From Chara braunii (Eukaryota > Streptophyta > Charophyceae > Charales > Characeae): a stretch of 33,331 nucleotides of DNA. Under the pieces are notes generated by a model. It was not told the origin of the DNA, searched no databases, and saw nothing but the letters and a program-made list of their open reading frames with translations. A program made the position numbers and the translations under genes. The stretch lies in assembly GCA_003427395.1 (NCBI GenBank), contig BFEA01000615.1, forward strand, positions 488,712-522,042, read 5' to 3'. Below, piece after piece: positions 21,823-31,220 of the stretch (position 1 is the first letter of the stretch; every line of letters starts with the position of its first letter).

Positions 21823-22765
21823 GGAGGTCCCCATAAGTTTGGGGAGACCTAGGGCCTTGTTTTATTTGGATTGTGTGGAGCGTCAAACCGTTCCATAAGT
21901 TTAGGTGGTCTGATTGCTTCGGAGGCTGGGAAGTCCCCGTAAGTTTGAGGAGACTCAGTGTTGTGATATTGTATGGAGGATCAGCTCGTTCTATAAGTTT
22001 AGGTGATCTGGTTGCTCTGACTTGTGAGGGCTGACTGTGGTTGAATTTCTCAGGGGCCAAGTGCGTTCTGTAAGTTCAGGTGCCTTGGTTGCCTTGTTTA
22101 TTTTGGGGGTCTCCCCTGTTTATTTGGTTCAGAACGAGGAGGTCCGAGCCGTTCTATAAGTTTAGGTGACTCACCCTCTTCCTACTTTATTTTGAGAAAA
22201 TGAACCTGGCGAAGGGCAGGCCGTTCTGTAAGTTCAAGTGGTCCAGCCCAATGCCACGCAAAGATTTGATCAGAGAGAAATGAATTAGGTAGAAAGTCAG
22301 ACTGTTCTGTAAGTTCAGGTGGTCTGACTCAAAGCCCGCACATGTTGGAACCCAAGGTTATAATTTGGCCATACTCTATTATTATTCTACTTATGAACGA
22401 GCTAATCAGACTGTTCTATAAGTTTAGGTGGTCTAACTATAACCTATCACAACCTGAAGAGAGTACAACTAAGAGTATAATTGAAGGTAACTTGGGCCGG
22501 CTGAGCATTGTTTCTAAGATGAATGTCTCAGTCCTACGCCCACCTTTGAAGATTAAAGTTAGAGATATATATATAACTTCGCTATTTAAACAGTTCAGGG
22601 CGGCTAGGATGGCCTAGTGATATGCCCAAGGAAGAGACAAGTTGTTGTGCCCTGTGTTTGTGTATACTTTGGCTAAGTTAGACTCATTCCATAAGTTTGG
22701 GTGGCCTGACTTTATGCCTGGCTAAGTAAGGTACATTCCATAAGTTTGGGTGTCATGGCCTTATG
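21823..22765 (+). repeat. Array of hairpins with constant loop and changing stems
   Basis: Eleven copies of a motif close to GTTCYRTAAGTTYRGGTGG, with TAAGTT at 21,834, 21,896, 21,940, 21,994, 22,071, 22,157, 22,229, 22,310, 22,419, 22,692 and 22,741. In most copies the bases on both sides pair, and the pairing sequence differs from copy to copy: AGGTC/GACCT, TCAAACC/GGTCTGA, AGTC/GACT, GATCA-C/G-TGATC, CCAAG/CTTGG, GGGC/GCCC, AGTCAGAC/GTCTGACT (perfect 8 bp, 22,295-22,302 and 22,322-22,329), TAAGG/CCTTA. Two copies (21,834 and 21,940) have a CCCC..GRGG variant. Arms that change together while the loop stays fixed suggest selection on structure, either in DNA or in the RNA of a retroelement 3' region. 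Confidence 0.7.
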
Positions 22766-23040
22766 CCTTATGTAAGTTGGGTATAAGGGGAGAAAGCATT
22801 GAAATATCATAAACTATTGGTTGCTAAGTTGACTTGGAATGGTGAGAGTACTTACCTGTGTGGTTTGGCCTGCATGTGACGGAGTGAGGCTACTACTTGG
22901 TCTGAGTTTCAGGTTGATAGGTAGTCGCTTTAGTCGCTCGCCACGTGTTAGAGTCATAGGAGTTAGATTCAATTCCTTCATTTTCTGAGCTAAGTTCATT
23001 TTTTACTTAGGTCAATTTCTGCATTTTCTGAGATCATTTG
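22766..23040. other. Spacer, no feature seen
   Basis: This is AT-rich sequence between the hairpin array and the 123-bp repeats, without a recognisable feature. Confidence 0.4.
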
Positions 23041-23041
23041 T

Positions 23042-23375
23042 TATATTTGGCTTTGTATAAATTTTGGTAAGCTACTTTCTCTACGGGAAGCGCTGCCGAA
23101 ATTTCTGCAAGTCCAAGAAGTTAGTCAAATTTCTGACTTTTCGAAGTTCAACCAGTCAAAGGTTCATACATGACTTAGTAAAAATTTGGGAAGTCTCATT
23201 TTCTAAAGAGAGTGCTGCCCAAATTTCTGCTAATTCAGGGAGTTAGACAAAATTGGACATTGAAAAGTCAATGACTATTTCTGGTTTTATATTCGGGTTG
23301 ATATAAATTCTGAAAAGACATTTTTCCTACGGGAAGCGCTGCCGAAATTTTCCTAGTTTAAAGGAGATAGATTAT
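23042..23375 (+). repeat. About 123-bp direct repeat, three diverged copies
   Basis: Anchors are CTACGGGAAGCGCTGCCGAA at 23,081, CTAAAGAGAGTGCTGCCCAA at 23,203 and CTACGGGAAGCGCTGCCGAA at 23,327, each followed by ATTTCTGC or ATTTTCC and preceded by a TAAATTTTG..ARRC-ATTTT segment. Spacing is 122 and 124 bases. The first and third are almost identical at the anchor and the middle one has drifted. Confidence 0.75.
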
Positions 23376-24584
23376 ATTTTGATAGGTGGCGATTCTGGCG
23401 ATCCACTCTGTATAGGGGAGATTATGCCAGGGTCTGCTTTTGCTTTGGGCACTGCTTAAAGGTAGATTCAGGCTTAGTCAAATAGGATGATTTGAGTGGG
23501 ATCGTGATATGAAGATTATTCTCCATGAACTTATAACTTTAGCTTGGGGATTGGTTTGTCATGTGTTACAGGTCCTCTTGACCATTGGTTCAGGATTTGG
23601 GCTAGATTCAACTTGATCCTACGAGAATCATCTTCTTTTATCACTGATAACAGGTCGGTTGCCGATTCGTCGGTTTACCATTCAACTCCAATCCACTCCT
23701 GTCACTCAACCTGAAGGCTTTAGCCCTGTGGTTTGAATTGTTTCTTTGTGTTTTCACCCGGACTTTATTGAATGGTCATTTAACAAAAGTACTGAGTATT
23801 TATTTTTGGGAGTTGCACAAGAGTGAGGATTGTATGGCTAAAGCAAGGGGTATGAGTATAGAGAATGGTTGAAGTTAACCCCATTTAGTGAGTGAACTTT
23901 TGTTGGACCTTTGATGTGATTGCAGGTATGGTTGAGGTTCGGACATTGGATGTGATTGCGTGCGATTACATATGTATATGGCTGAGAGGAGTCCCACTGA
24001 GACTGTGAGAAGCGATCGTCCTGTATAAATAAACTCTATGTATATACTTATATGTGCCTTGGGTATGCGCGCGGCTTATTGTGATCGTGCACAAGGGTTA
24101 GCCAGATTATGGGTAGAGAGAAAAGGGAGATCCCCTTTTATTCTTTTGCTTTTTTGAGATTTTTATATTCGGACGTTGGTCCTGGGCCGGGATTCAAGGT
24201 CCTTGTCCAGGACATCCCAAGCCCTAGACTCTGCAGGAAAGGAATCTGCCCCCGTGCAGAGCCTATTTGCCTTGTCTACCAAGACGCTCAGGCCAAAGTT
24301 CGGAGGTTTCGCGGCGGCTGCACGACTATTCCTTCAGCCGTGCAATATCGTGAAGGATTAGACCCTCGCGACACTTCGAGTCTGACACTTGAGTGTCATA
24401 AGCGGTACTCGGACCCATGAGGGACCGCTTGATTATGGGCACTACATAGTACGTCATCATTGCGACTGCTTGCATATACTTGCATTGCAAATCAGTATGA
24501 ATCAGCCCTGCGTCCGCACAGTTTTATACTAAGTCTCGCGCGCGACGCCTATTCGATTTCCGCATCGGAAAGTTATGGGATGGC
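23376..24584 (+). other. Non-coding flank resembling the left end of the window
   Basis: 23,638-23,790 carries the same TTATCACTGATAACAGGTCGG and AATGGTCATTT order as 668-800. The + strand ORF at 24,109-24,420 has no known motif. It probably belongs to the 3' part of the LTR element that ends at 25,108. Confidence 0.4.
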
Positions 24585-25108
24585 TACTAAAGGAACTAGG
24601 AGTGTTGTCGCGTTGTTTGACGTGTGTGTGTGTGTTTTATTTTTTTGTTCGTAGAGTGGCGTGCGCGTGGTGCATGGGATGCGTCCTAGTCGACCAATGA
24701 CGAGTCTCGCTTGGGACCTCAACCCCCCAAGATGTATGTTCGCGTGCGGGTCCGATAGAGGCGTATTACCACGCGTACCCCCTATGCTACAGCCAACGAG
24801 AAACGCCCTCAGCTGGTCCACCTCTGCGATTGCAACTGATTAGCTTTCGTACTGTGGACTGGTAGCTCGGCGGGGATACGTCCACCGAAGGGAGGTGACA
24901 GCTCCCGTAAGGTGGAGGTAAGTCGTGCCTCGCGTAGGCCCTATCCTGTCGTAGGAGCTCGCGAGAGGTATGGTTGGCGCACTCGGCCGGAGCGGCTTGC
25001 GGAAGCTCCATGTGTATTGACGGCGAAGGATTTAAACCAACTCCTGCGTGACGCGGCCGGGAGGGTCCCGCGCTGCCCTGGTGCAATGCTAGACCGATAC
25101 GCTCGACA
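24585..25108 (+). repeat. LTR-like repeat, copy 3, cut by the PLE at its right end
   Basis: Near-identical in order and wording to copy 1: GGGATGCGTCCTAGTCGACC, ATGCTACAGC, CTGGTAGCTCGGCGGG, GTAAGTCGTGCCTCGCGTAG, CGGAGCGGCTTGCGGAAGCT and GCTCGACAAC. Copy 1 continues past GCTCGACAAC with GTACCGTTACC, whereas this copy switches at 25,109 to the 3' part of PLE ORF2. The left limit is set by weak similarity to 10,965. Confidence 0.6.
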
Positions 25109-25477
25109 ACAGGCAATGGGATTCTGCATTTTTTGGGCTGCAAAGTGAGAACCAAACAATTATACCCGTTCATGCAGGTCGTCCAATTGGCAAAAAACGA
25201 GGACTACGTTTGGAATGATGAAACGTTGGTGTTAAAGAATGATCAGTCCTTCTCTTCTTGGGCTAGCAAGCAACAGAAAAACGCGACTATTAGCAGCTAC
25301 CTTCATAGGACTGACCAAAACACCACCATTCGCTCAAAGATCCCCTTGCGTGTACTTTCTTCGAAGAGGGAGTTGCGTTTGAAAATCTATCCGTCTCAGA
25401 ATTTTGAGCGTGTGCTGAGGCGATTTGCCATACGTAAGGATGCCATATGGAAACAGGTTGTTGAGCTACTGTGCTAG
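25109..25477 (+). pseudogene. PLE copy A: 3' end of ORF2 (RT thumb and C-terminus)
   Basis: The reading frame is open from the junction to the TAG at 25,475, without the stops that copy B has in the same segment. It begins at GILHFLGCKVRTKQLYPF, the end of the RT (FLG..V, motif E), and runs through the C-terminal tail to KQVVELLC. Truncation at 25,109 removes everything upstream. It gives the better template of the C-terminus: copy B has TAG codons at 30,003, 30,060 and about 30,223 where copy A has sense codons. Confidence 0.8.
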
Positions 25478-26376
25478 GAGTTGCTATTGTAACTCACATG
25501 GGATGGAGCATCTAGCGGGGTGTATTTTGGTAGTTTATTTTGATAGTTTTTTTCGGTTGTTTGCTTGGGATAGATCATCTGACAGGGTCAGCTTGTGTAT
25601 AGTTGCTTTGGAACTAGTTGGCAGTTGTTAGGTTGTAGGCCCCTCTATTTGCTTGTTCGGGAAGACGTGAGGTGGTGTAGGAGGGGGCACCCTGCGCGAT
25701 GCTGGACTCGAACCGGTGACATATGGGGTGACTTGTAGGACTTTGCGAAAATTGTTGGGCGTCGTGGCGTATCCCGCCTGATTCGAGCCCTGTGTGTGTT
25801 GACCTGTTTTTTTGGGTAACAACTTGCTCAGGTACCGGTCCCTTTCTGTCGGGCCTGGGTACCGTGGTTCTTTTGACTCGAAGTTTCGGCCGACGCTTAC
25901 TTTCGACACTCGTTTCGATTTTTATGTGCCTATTAATACGGACCAAACAGTGTAGTCAACCTCTTAGTTTCAGAACTGGCGGATCTATATCCTCGATCAT
26001 TCTGGAATGATTGAGGCGAAGGAAACGGAAGAGGGCTTGATGGTGATGATTGGTAACGATCAGGGAGAAGGAGGTGGAGAGACCCCCTGATGATGGCAAC
26101 GTGGCGTGTTGCCGAAACGTGGCGTCGGGGACGTCGACCTGAACTGTTTCATTGGACCTTATGACTTGTATTTTTTCCAATTTTTTGAATGATCCAATCT
26201 TCTTTGTCGACTCTCGACTTTTCTACGTCGCGGCTTGTTCGTTGACTATGTTCCTATTTGTTACTACTTACTGCACACGTTAACTATCTTAGAGAGCAAT
26301 CACTGAGGTTGGTGAGCGTGGGCACCATTTCGGTATCATTTCGTTACCGTACTATGGGTTTCAGTTGTTGGTCAGG
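25478..26376 (+). other. PLE inter-ORF leader / pseudo-LTR, copies A-B junction
   Basis: This non-coding stretch lies between the ORF2 stop of copy A and the ORF1 start of copy B, and is repeated at 30,294-31,220. It contains a Pol III B-box-like motif on the minus strand (GGTTCGAGTCC, 25,704-25,714) and the hammerhead candidate at 26,073-26,139. Where one unit ends and the next begins inside it cannot be decided from two copies. Confidence 0.7.
26073..26139 (+). ncRNA. Candidate type I hammerhead ribozyme (copy B)
   Basis: Core box CTGATGA at 26,087-26,093; stem II GGCAAC (26,095-26,100) with GTTGCC (26,108-26,113), loop GTGGCGT; GAAA at 26,114-26,117; short stem III A-C-G/C-G-T (26,117-26,119 with 26,123-26,125), loop TGG; cleavage position C26126 in a GTC triplet. 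Inner stem I is CCCC (26,083-26,086) with GGGG (26,127-26,130). An outer part of stem I, GGTGGA (26,073-26,078) with TCGACC (26,134-26,139) and one mismatch, is set off by an internal loop, as in natural type I hammerheads. One departure: an extra T at 26,094 between the core box and stem II. Hammerheads in this position are known in classical PLEs, where they would cut tandem transcripts to unit length (here about 4,817 bases). Confidence 0.75.
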
Positions 26377-27543
26377 ATGGGAGACAGGAGAGAGTATGAG
26401 CGGGGTGAGAAGCGCTCCAACAGTGAAGACCGTACTGGATATCGTAGGCCGGATGGTGGGCAGGATCGAGGAGGTGGTGAGAGGTACTACCGTCGCTCTC
26501 CACCTCACTGCTTCACTTGCAACGAGCGTGGCCATTATGCTAATCAGTGCAAGTATGGATGGCGCTCGGCAAGCTACCGTTTGTCAACATCCTACGACAC
26601 GCGAAAGGGAAGGTTTGCTTCCCCACAACGGACCGAGAACGAGACATGTGTGCAAACAACAACGGATGCTGACCTCCTCTAGAAGCAGATCGAGGAACTT
26701 AACAAGAGTTTGGCATCTGTTTTGGAGTTTGTCCAATGTGAGAAGGCGAGGAAGGCGGAAGAGGAGAGGCTGAAGCGAGAAGCTGAGGAAGAGGAAGAGA
26801 GAAAAGCAGCGGCGAAACGGGCATGTGAGAAGAAGGAGCGCAGGAGAGCGACTAAGTTGCAGAAGGAAGCGGAGCGCGACACTGAGATGAACAAGAGGAT
26901 GGAGCTACAGCTTGCAATCAAGACTAACGACTTTTTTTACCGTATGGAGGCCAATCTTGGCCCGACGCTGGAACTTGTGCAGAGGAAGGTGAAAAAGCAG
27001 GTGACGTGTACTGGTATGCATAGCTCTGAGCATGAAGGCAGTGATAGCGCAACAGAGGAGATCCGCACCCGTACCGGGCCCTTGACTATCAACGAGAAAC
27101 GGAAGAGAGGACCTGAGTTTGTATTCGATGACAACCCTCCTATGTTGACGCCGGATAAACGAACCACGAGACGGACCAAGGTGATGATTGGTGCGACCCC
27201 TGTCCGTCTGACGCGGGCTAAGGGGAAAGTCAAGACCAAGGTGTCCCCGTACCTGGCGAAACCGAATCGGAGCCTTGAAAAGCCAAGTAATGTGACAAAG
27301 CTTCGGTACCGTAACCGGGTCATGGAAGACTTACGTGGTCTTGATGCTCAGGAGCTGCAATCCATCTGCAAGACGGAGGGTGTTGTGTACAACGGAAAGA
27401 TCGACGCGGTCTTTGATATTGCTAGCCACAAGACTCGTGTTGCCTTTGGCGAATTAGAACCTGTCGATCTCTCCAGTGACACTGAACTTGATGAAGAAGA
27501 ATCGGCGAATGTCGACGATGAAGAACATGCTGAGGAGGAGTGA
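26377..27543 (+). pseudogene. PLE ORF1: CCHC knuckle, coiled coil, SAP-like domain; one internal TAG
   Basis: I chose the ATG at 26,377 (MGDRREYERGE); copy C has the same start. The N-terminus is Arg/Gly-rich, followed by a zinc knuckle CFTCNERGHYANQC (CX2CX4HX4C, 26,509-26,550). From about 26,683 comes a strongly charged coiled coil (EERLKREAEEEEERKAAAKR), a conserved NDFFYRMEANLGPTLELVQ helix, a basic region with TPVRLTRAKGK, and at about 27,322-27,435 a SAP-like fold (LRGLDAQELQSICKTEG..YNGKIDAVFDIA). The C-terminus is acidic (DDEEHAEEE) and ends at TGA 27,541. A TAG at 26,680 interrupts the frame; copy C has CAA there, so the stop is recent. Probable role: nucleic-acid-binding partner of the element. 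The family is unnamed to me. Confidence 0.75.
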
Positions 27544-28660
27544 TGTAGCTACGGGTCTGACGAGATATGTCGGGTCGTGCGTACGATAGCAAGTTTTCAC
27601 AGTAAGCTGCAGAGCGTTGACCGTGATCTGGATGAAGTGCTTAAACTCTGCCTCTTGATTCTATCGTTTTGAGTAGAGATTAGGTGGGCGACGAAGCTCT
27701 TGGATTCCTGGCGAAGGTTGTATGATATACATGGTGTGGGGTTCATTAACCTAACACATGTGGTATACGTGGTGATATCCCCGTTCTGTAAACTCCGGCA
27801 TATTGGGAAGACCACACGGGATGTTGATACCCAATGGCGTGAACATTTATCCGTCTGTCGGACCCACAAGCAGACTCACTTTCAGTGGTGGTTGTGCACC
27901 TTCGATGCAGGTAATTACGTACTTCTTCCTATTGACCACCTTGAGGAGGCTGACTTGGTTAAACTCGAGACTATGTACATCAGACGGTGAACATCATTCC
28001 TTAACACTACTTGGTGTAGAAAAAATGACTCGAGTGGCAAGAAGAGTCGTAAGAGTGAAAATGAGAGGAAAGGGAAGTCTTTTGTGTCGATATGTAGATC
28101 TGTGTATCCGATTCGGGTCCGAGTCGCACGCGAACTTACGTGGCATGTTGACCTGTGGACCCTCCTCCTTGATAAGCTGAATAGTGAATGCAAGTGTTTG
28201 TCGATAATATCGAGTGGTGGTAATGCATGGGCTAGTGGTTGGAGAAAGATGAGAAAAATATTTGGGGAATCCACGGTTCGGACATCCGATGAGTTAGTAC
28301 TACTTAAATCATGTAAGCAAATCTTTGAGAGTGGTGGTACTATTATGATTGAATACCTTCGGGCGTTGAGATTGAAGGGTGGGTTTTTGAAACAGTTGCT
28401 TGTTGGGATCTTGGAGAATCCAAAGAGACTTTCGGATGTTTATAAATGGGAGCTTAAGTCTTTGACGCGTCTATATGGTGCCATTAAAGATTTCACGAAG
28501 AAGTCTACACGTAAATATCTACGACGACTGCTATCTCGTGTGATCCTCGACAAGTTTGGGATTAGTATGTCAGGGGATTAGGTCATCCATGTGCAGTTTG
28601 ATGAGCGAATTCTTGTGGCGGAGCTTAGGAAGTGCATTAATGATGTGATCATGGTATGCG
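27544..28660 (+). pseudogene. PLE ORF2, N-terminal GIY-YIG endonuclease and linker
   Basis: It is in the same frame as ORF1. The nuclease lies at about 27,700-27,990: HVVYVVISP as the GIY strand, LRHIGKTTRD as the YIG strand (HIG at 27,799-27,807), WREHLS with the catalytic Arg, and ADLVKLETMYI with the catalytic Glu. After a TGA at 27,988 the frame continues with SFLNTTW, the LN segment that follows GIY-YIG nucleases, then a basic region and a 166-codon open stretch (28,084-28,581) rich in Leu/Lys with no domain I recognise. Further TGAs at 27,541 and 27,670 lie upstream in frame. The enzyme would nick target DNA to prime reverse transcription. It is damaged by stops and by a frameshift at about 28,655. 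Confidence 0.75.
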
Positions 28661-30293
28661 ACATACCTAGCTGTTTTTCGTAAGCATGCGAGGAAGAAGG
28701 TTAGGATCGTGTGGGTTAAAAACCAGTTGATTGGTGGCATACTTCACAATCAACGTGCATTTGCAGCACGTGACGTGCTTACCTGTGTTTGTGCAGGGAT
28801 GACCTTCCCACGAGTGGGAGGTCACGTATGCTTCCGATTGAGTGAAGGTGAGCCGCACCACCGTGTGTTGGCCAACACAAATGACATCCCGCGTTCAGAC
28901 CCTCCAGATCGTGTTAGGATGCTCCAGAGAGAAGTTACTGAAGGATTCCCTAAGTGGTATAACCTGAAGGGTGACTACCCTTGGTACTCACACCGCTGGA
29001 CAGAAACCCAGGCGAAACCTTCGTCATTGCCCAGCTCTGTATTTTGCTGCTATGATGAGCACGTTTGTGACGATCCCTCGTTACCGAGTTGTGCTAACAC
29101 CTGTTGAGGAAGTGATGGTTGAGATGCGTGAGGATTTGGGGAAGTCTGGGCTGAAGAAAGTGGGGCATTAAGATGTGAAGGGAAGTTTTGTGTCAGCATA
29201 CATCTTACCCAAAAATAAGGATATTAGTCGATTCCGACCGATCTGCCCAACCTACAATGAACCACTGGTACGCACTGGAAAAGTTGTGGCAAAGACACTT
29301 AACCACTTGTTGTTTAGGTTGCCTGCTGACTGCCACTTCAGTCTCCAGGTTGTGTCACATCTTTCAGACGAAATACAGAGGATCAACAGTAAGATGGGCA
29401 AGCATGTGCATGCACACAGTGTGGAGTCCTCGTCATACGATATTAAAGACATGTTTAGCCAACTACCTCACCCATATATTGTCGAAGCGGTGTACTGGAT
29501 TGTGAAGCACTACAGGACCAAGGGTAAGTCGTTCATTCGTGTGAATTGGAGAGGAAAAGAGGCAACATTCAGGAAAACAATTAGTGCCGACCACTGGCGT
29601 TGTATTTCACTTGACGACATCGTTGGGTATGTTCGCTTTGAACTTAGGCATACCTACACCTATGCCACTGGTGTACTTTTGAGACAGGTGATTGGCATCC
29701 CTATTGGTAAGAGCACGAGCCCTCCCCTCGCATGCATCTTGTGTGGCTACGTGAACTGTAAGTTCTTAAATAGCCTCGGTAAGATTCAGAATAATGTGAT
29801 TGGTGTGAGACTTATTGATGACGTGATCTTGGTGACCTTCTCGATGAGTAAGGAGAAACATGCTGAGGTCCGTCGTCAATTCCACAGTTGCTATCCGAGC
29901 AACCTGTCACTCAAGTGTACGGACACAGGCAATGGGATTCTGCAGTTTTTGGGCTGCGAAGTGAGAACCAAACAATTATACCCATTCATGGGGAAGGTCC
30001 AATAGGTGAAAAACGAGGACTACGTTTGGAATGATGAAACGTTGGTGTTTAAGAATGGTTAGTCCTTCTCTTCTTGGGGTAGTAAGCAACAAAAGAACAC
30101 GATTATTAGCAGCTACCTCCATAGGATTGACCAAAACACCACCATTCGCTCAAAGATCCCCTTGTGTGTACTTACTGCGAAGAGGGAGTTGCGTTTGAAA
30201 GGCTATCGGTCTGAGAATTTTTAGCGTGTGCTGAGGCGATTTGTCGTAGCTAAGGATGCGATGTGGAAACAGGTTGTTGAGCTACTATGCTAG
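28661..30293 (+). pseudogene. PLE ORF2, CxC linker and reverse transcriptase
   Basis: The first part (28,661-29,107) has RKKVRIVWVKNQLIG and ARDVLTCVCAGM with the CxC motif at 28,784-28,792, placed between nuclease and RT as in Chlamys/Naiad elements. After a frameshift the RT runs from 28,971: FVSAYILPKNKDISRFRPI (R..RPI), motif A SSYDIKDMFSQLPH with Asp at 29,439-29,441, motif B GIPIGKSTSPPLACI at about 29,694-29,738, motif C RLIDDVI with both Asp at 29,817-29,822, then CTDTGNGILQFLGCEV. The catalytic triad is kept. Stops at 29,169, 30,003, 30,060 and about 30,223 and at least two shifts inactivate it. PLE RTs are the closest retroelement relatives of telomerase RT. The natural end is VVELLC at 30,291. 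Confidence 0.85.
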
Positions 30294-31220
30294 GAATTGC
30301 TATTGTAACTCCCATGGGATGGAGCATCTAGCGGGGTGTATTTTGGTAGTTGATTTTGATAGCATGTTTAGGTTGTTTGCTTGGGATGGATCATCTGATA
30401 GGGTCTGCTTGTGTATAGTTGCTTTGGAGCTAGTTGGTAGTTGTTAGGTTGTAGGCTCCAATATTTGCTTGTTCGGAAAGACGTGAGGTGTTGTAGGAGG
30501 GGGCACCCTGCGCGATGCTGGACTCGAACCGGTGACATATGGGGTGACTTGTAGGACTTTGAGGAAATTTGTTGGGCTCTGAGGCGTATCCCGCCTGATT
30601 TGAGCCCTGTGTGTGTTGACCTGTTTTTTTGGGTACCAACTTGCTCAGGTACCGGTCTCTTTCAGTCGGGCCCAGGTACCGTGGTTCTTTTGACTCGAAG
30701 TTTCGGTTGACGCTTACTTCCGACACTTGTTTCGGTTTTTACGTGCCCATTAATACGTAGCGAACGGAATAGTCGACCTCTTAGTTTCAGGACAGGCGGA
30801 TTTGTATCCTCAATCATTTCGGAATGATCGGAGCGAAGGAGGCGAAAGAGGGTTTGATGGTGATGATTGGTAACGATTATGGAGAAGGATTTGGAGAGAC
30901 CCCTTGATGATGGCAACGTGGCGTGTTGCCGAAACGAAGCGTCGGGGAGGCCGACCTGAACTGCTTGATTGGACCTTATGACTTGTATTTTTCTCCAATT
31001 TTTTGAATGATCCAATCTTCTTTGTCGACTCTCGACTTTTCTACGTCACGATTTGTTTGCTGACGACTAAGTCGCGACTTGTTCGTTGACTATGTTTCTA
31101 TTTGCTACTACTTACTGCACAGGTTAACTATCTCAGAGAGCAATTACTGAGGTTGGTGAGTGTGGGTACCATTTGGGTATCATTTCATTACCGTACTATG
31201 GATTTCAGTTGTTGGTCAGG
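30294..31220 (+). other. PLE leader / pseudo-LTR, copies B-C junction
   Basis: This is the second copy of 25,478-26,376. It has a 28-base insertion at about 31,050-31,077, where a TTGTTYGYTGAC phrase is repeated, and keeps the minus-strand B-box-like motif (30,520-30,530). Confidence 0.75.
30889..30956 (+). ncRNA. Hammerhead motif of copy C, core mutated
   Basis: Same layout as the motif in copy B: stem I CCCC (30,900-30,903) with GGGG (30,944-30,947), stem II GGCAAC (30,912-30,917) with GTTGCC (30,925-30,930), GAAA (30,931-30,934), stem III ACG/CGT with loop AAG in place of TGG, and GTC before the cleavage position (30,943). The core box is TTGATGA, so the invariant first C is lost and cleavage should be abolished or very weak. 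The extra T after the core is present here too (30,911). Confidence 0.65.

Noticed and set aside
26258-26773. 171-codon + strand ORF overlapping PLE ORF1 in another frame
   Set aside because: The overlapping frame with ATG 26,377 carries the zinc knuckle and coiled coil and is conserved in copy C; the other frame is a shadow.
27541-27990. In-frame TGA codons in the PLE as selenocysteine sites
   Set aside because: Selenoproteins have been reported in related Naiad elements, but here TAG and TAA stops and frameshifts occur as well, and no SECIS-like fold was seen. Decay explains all of them.
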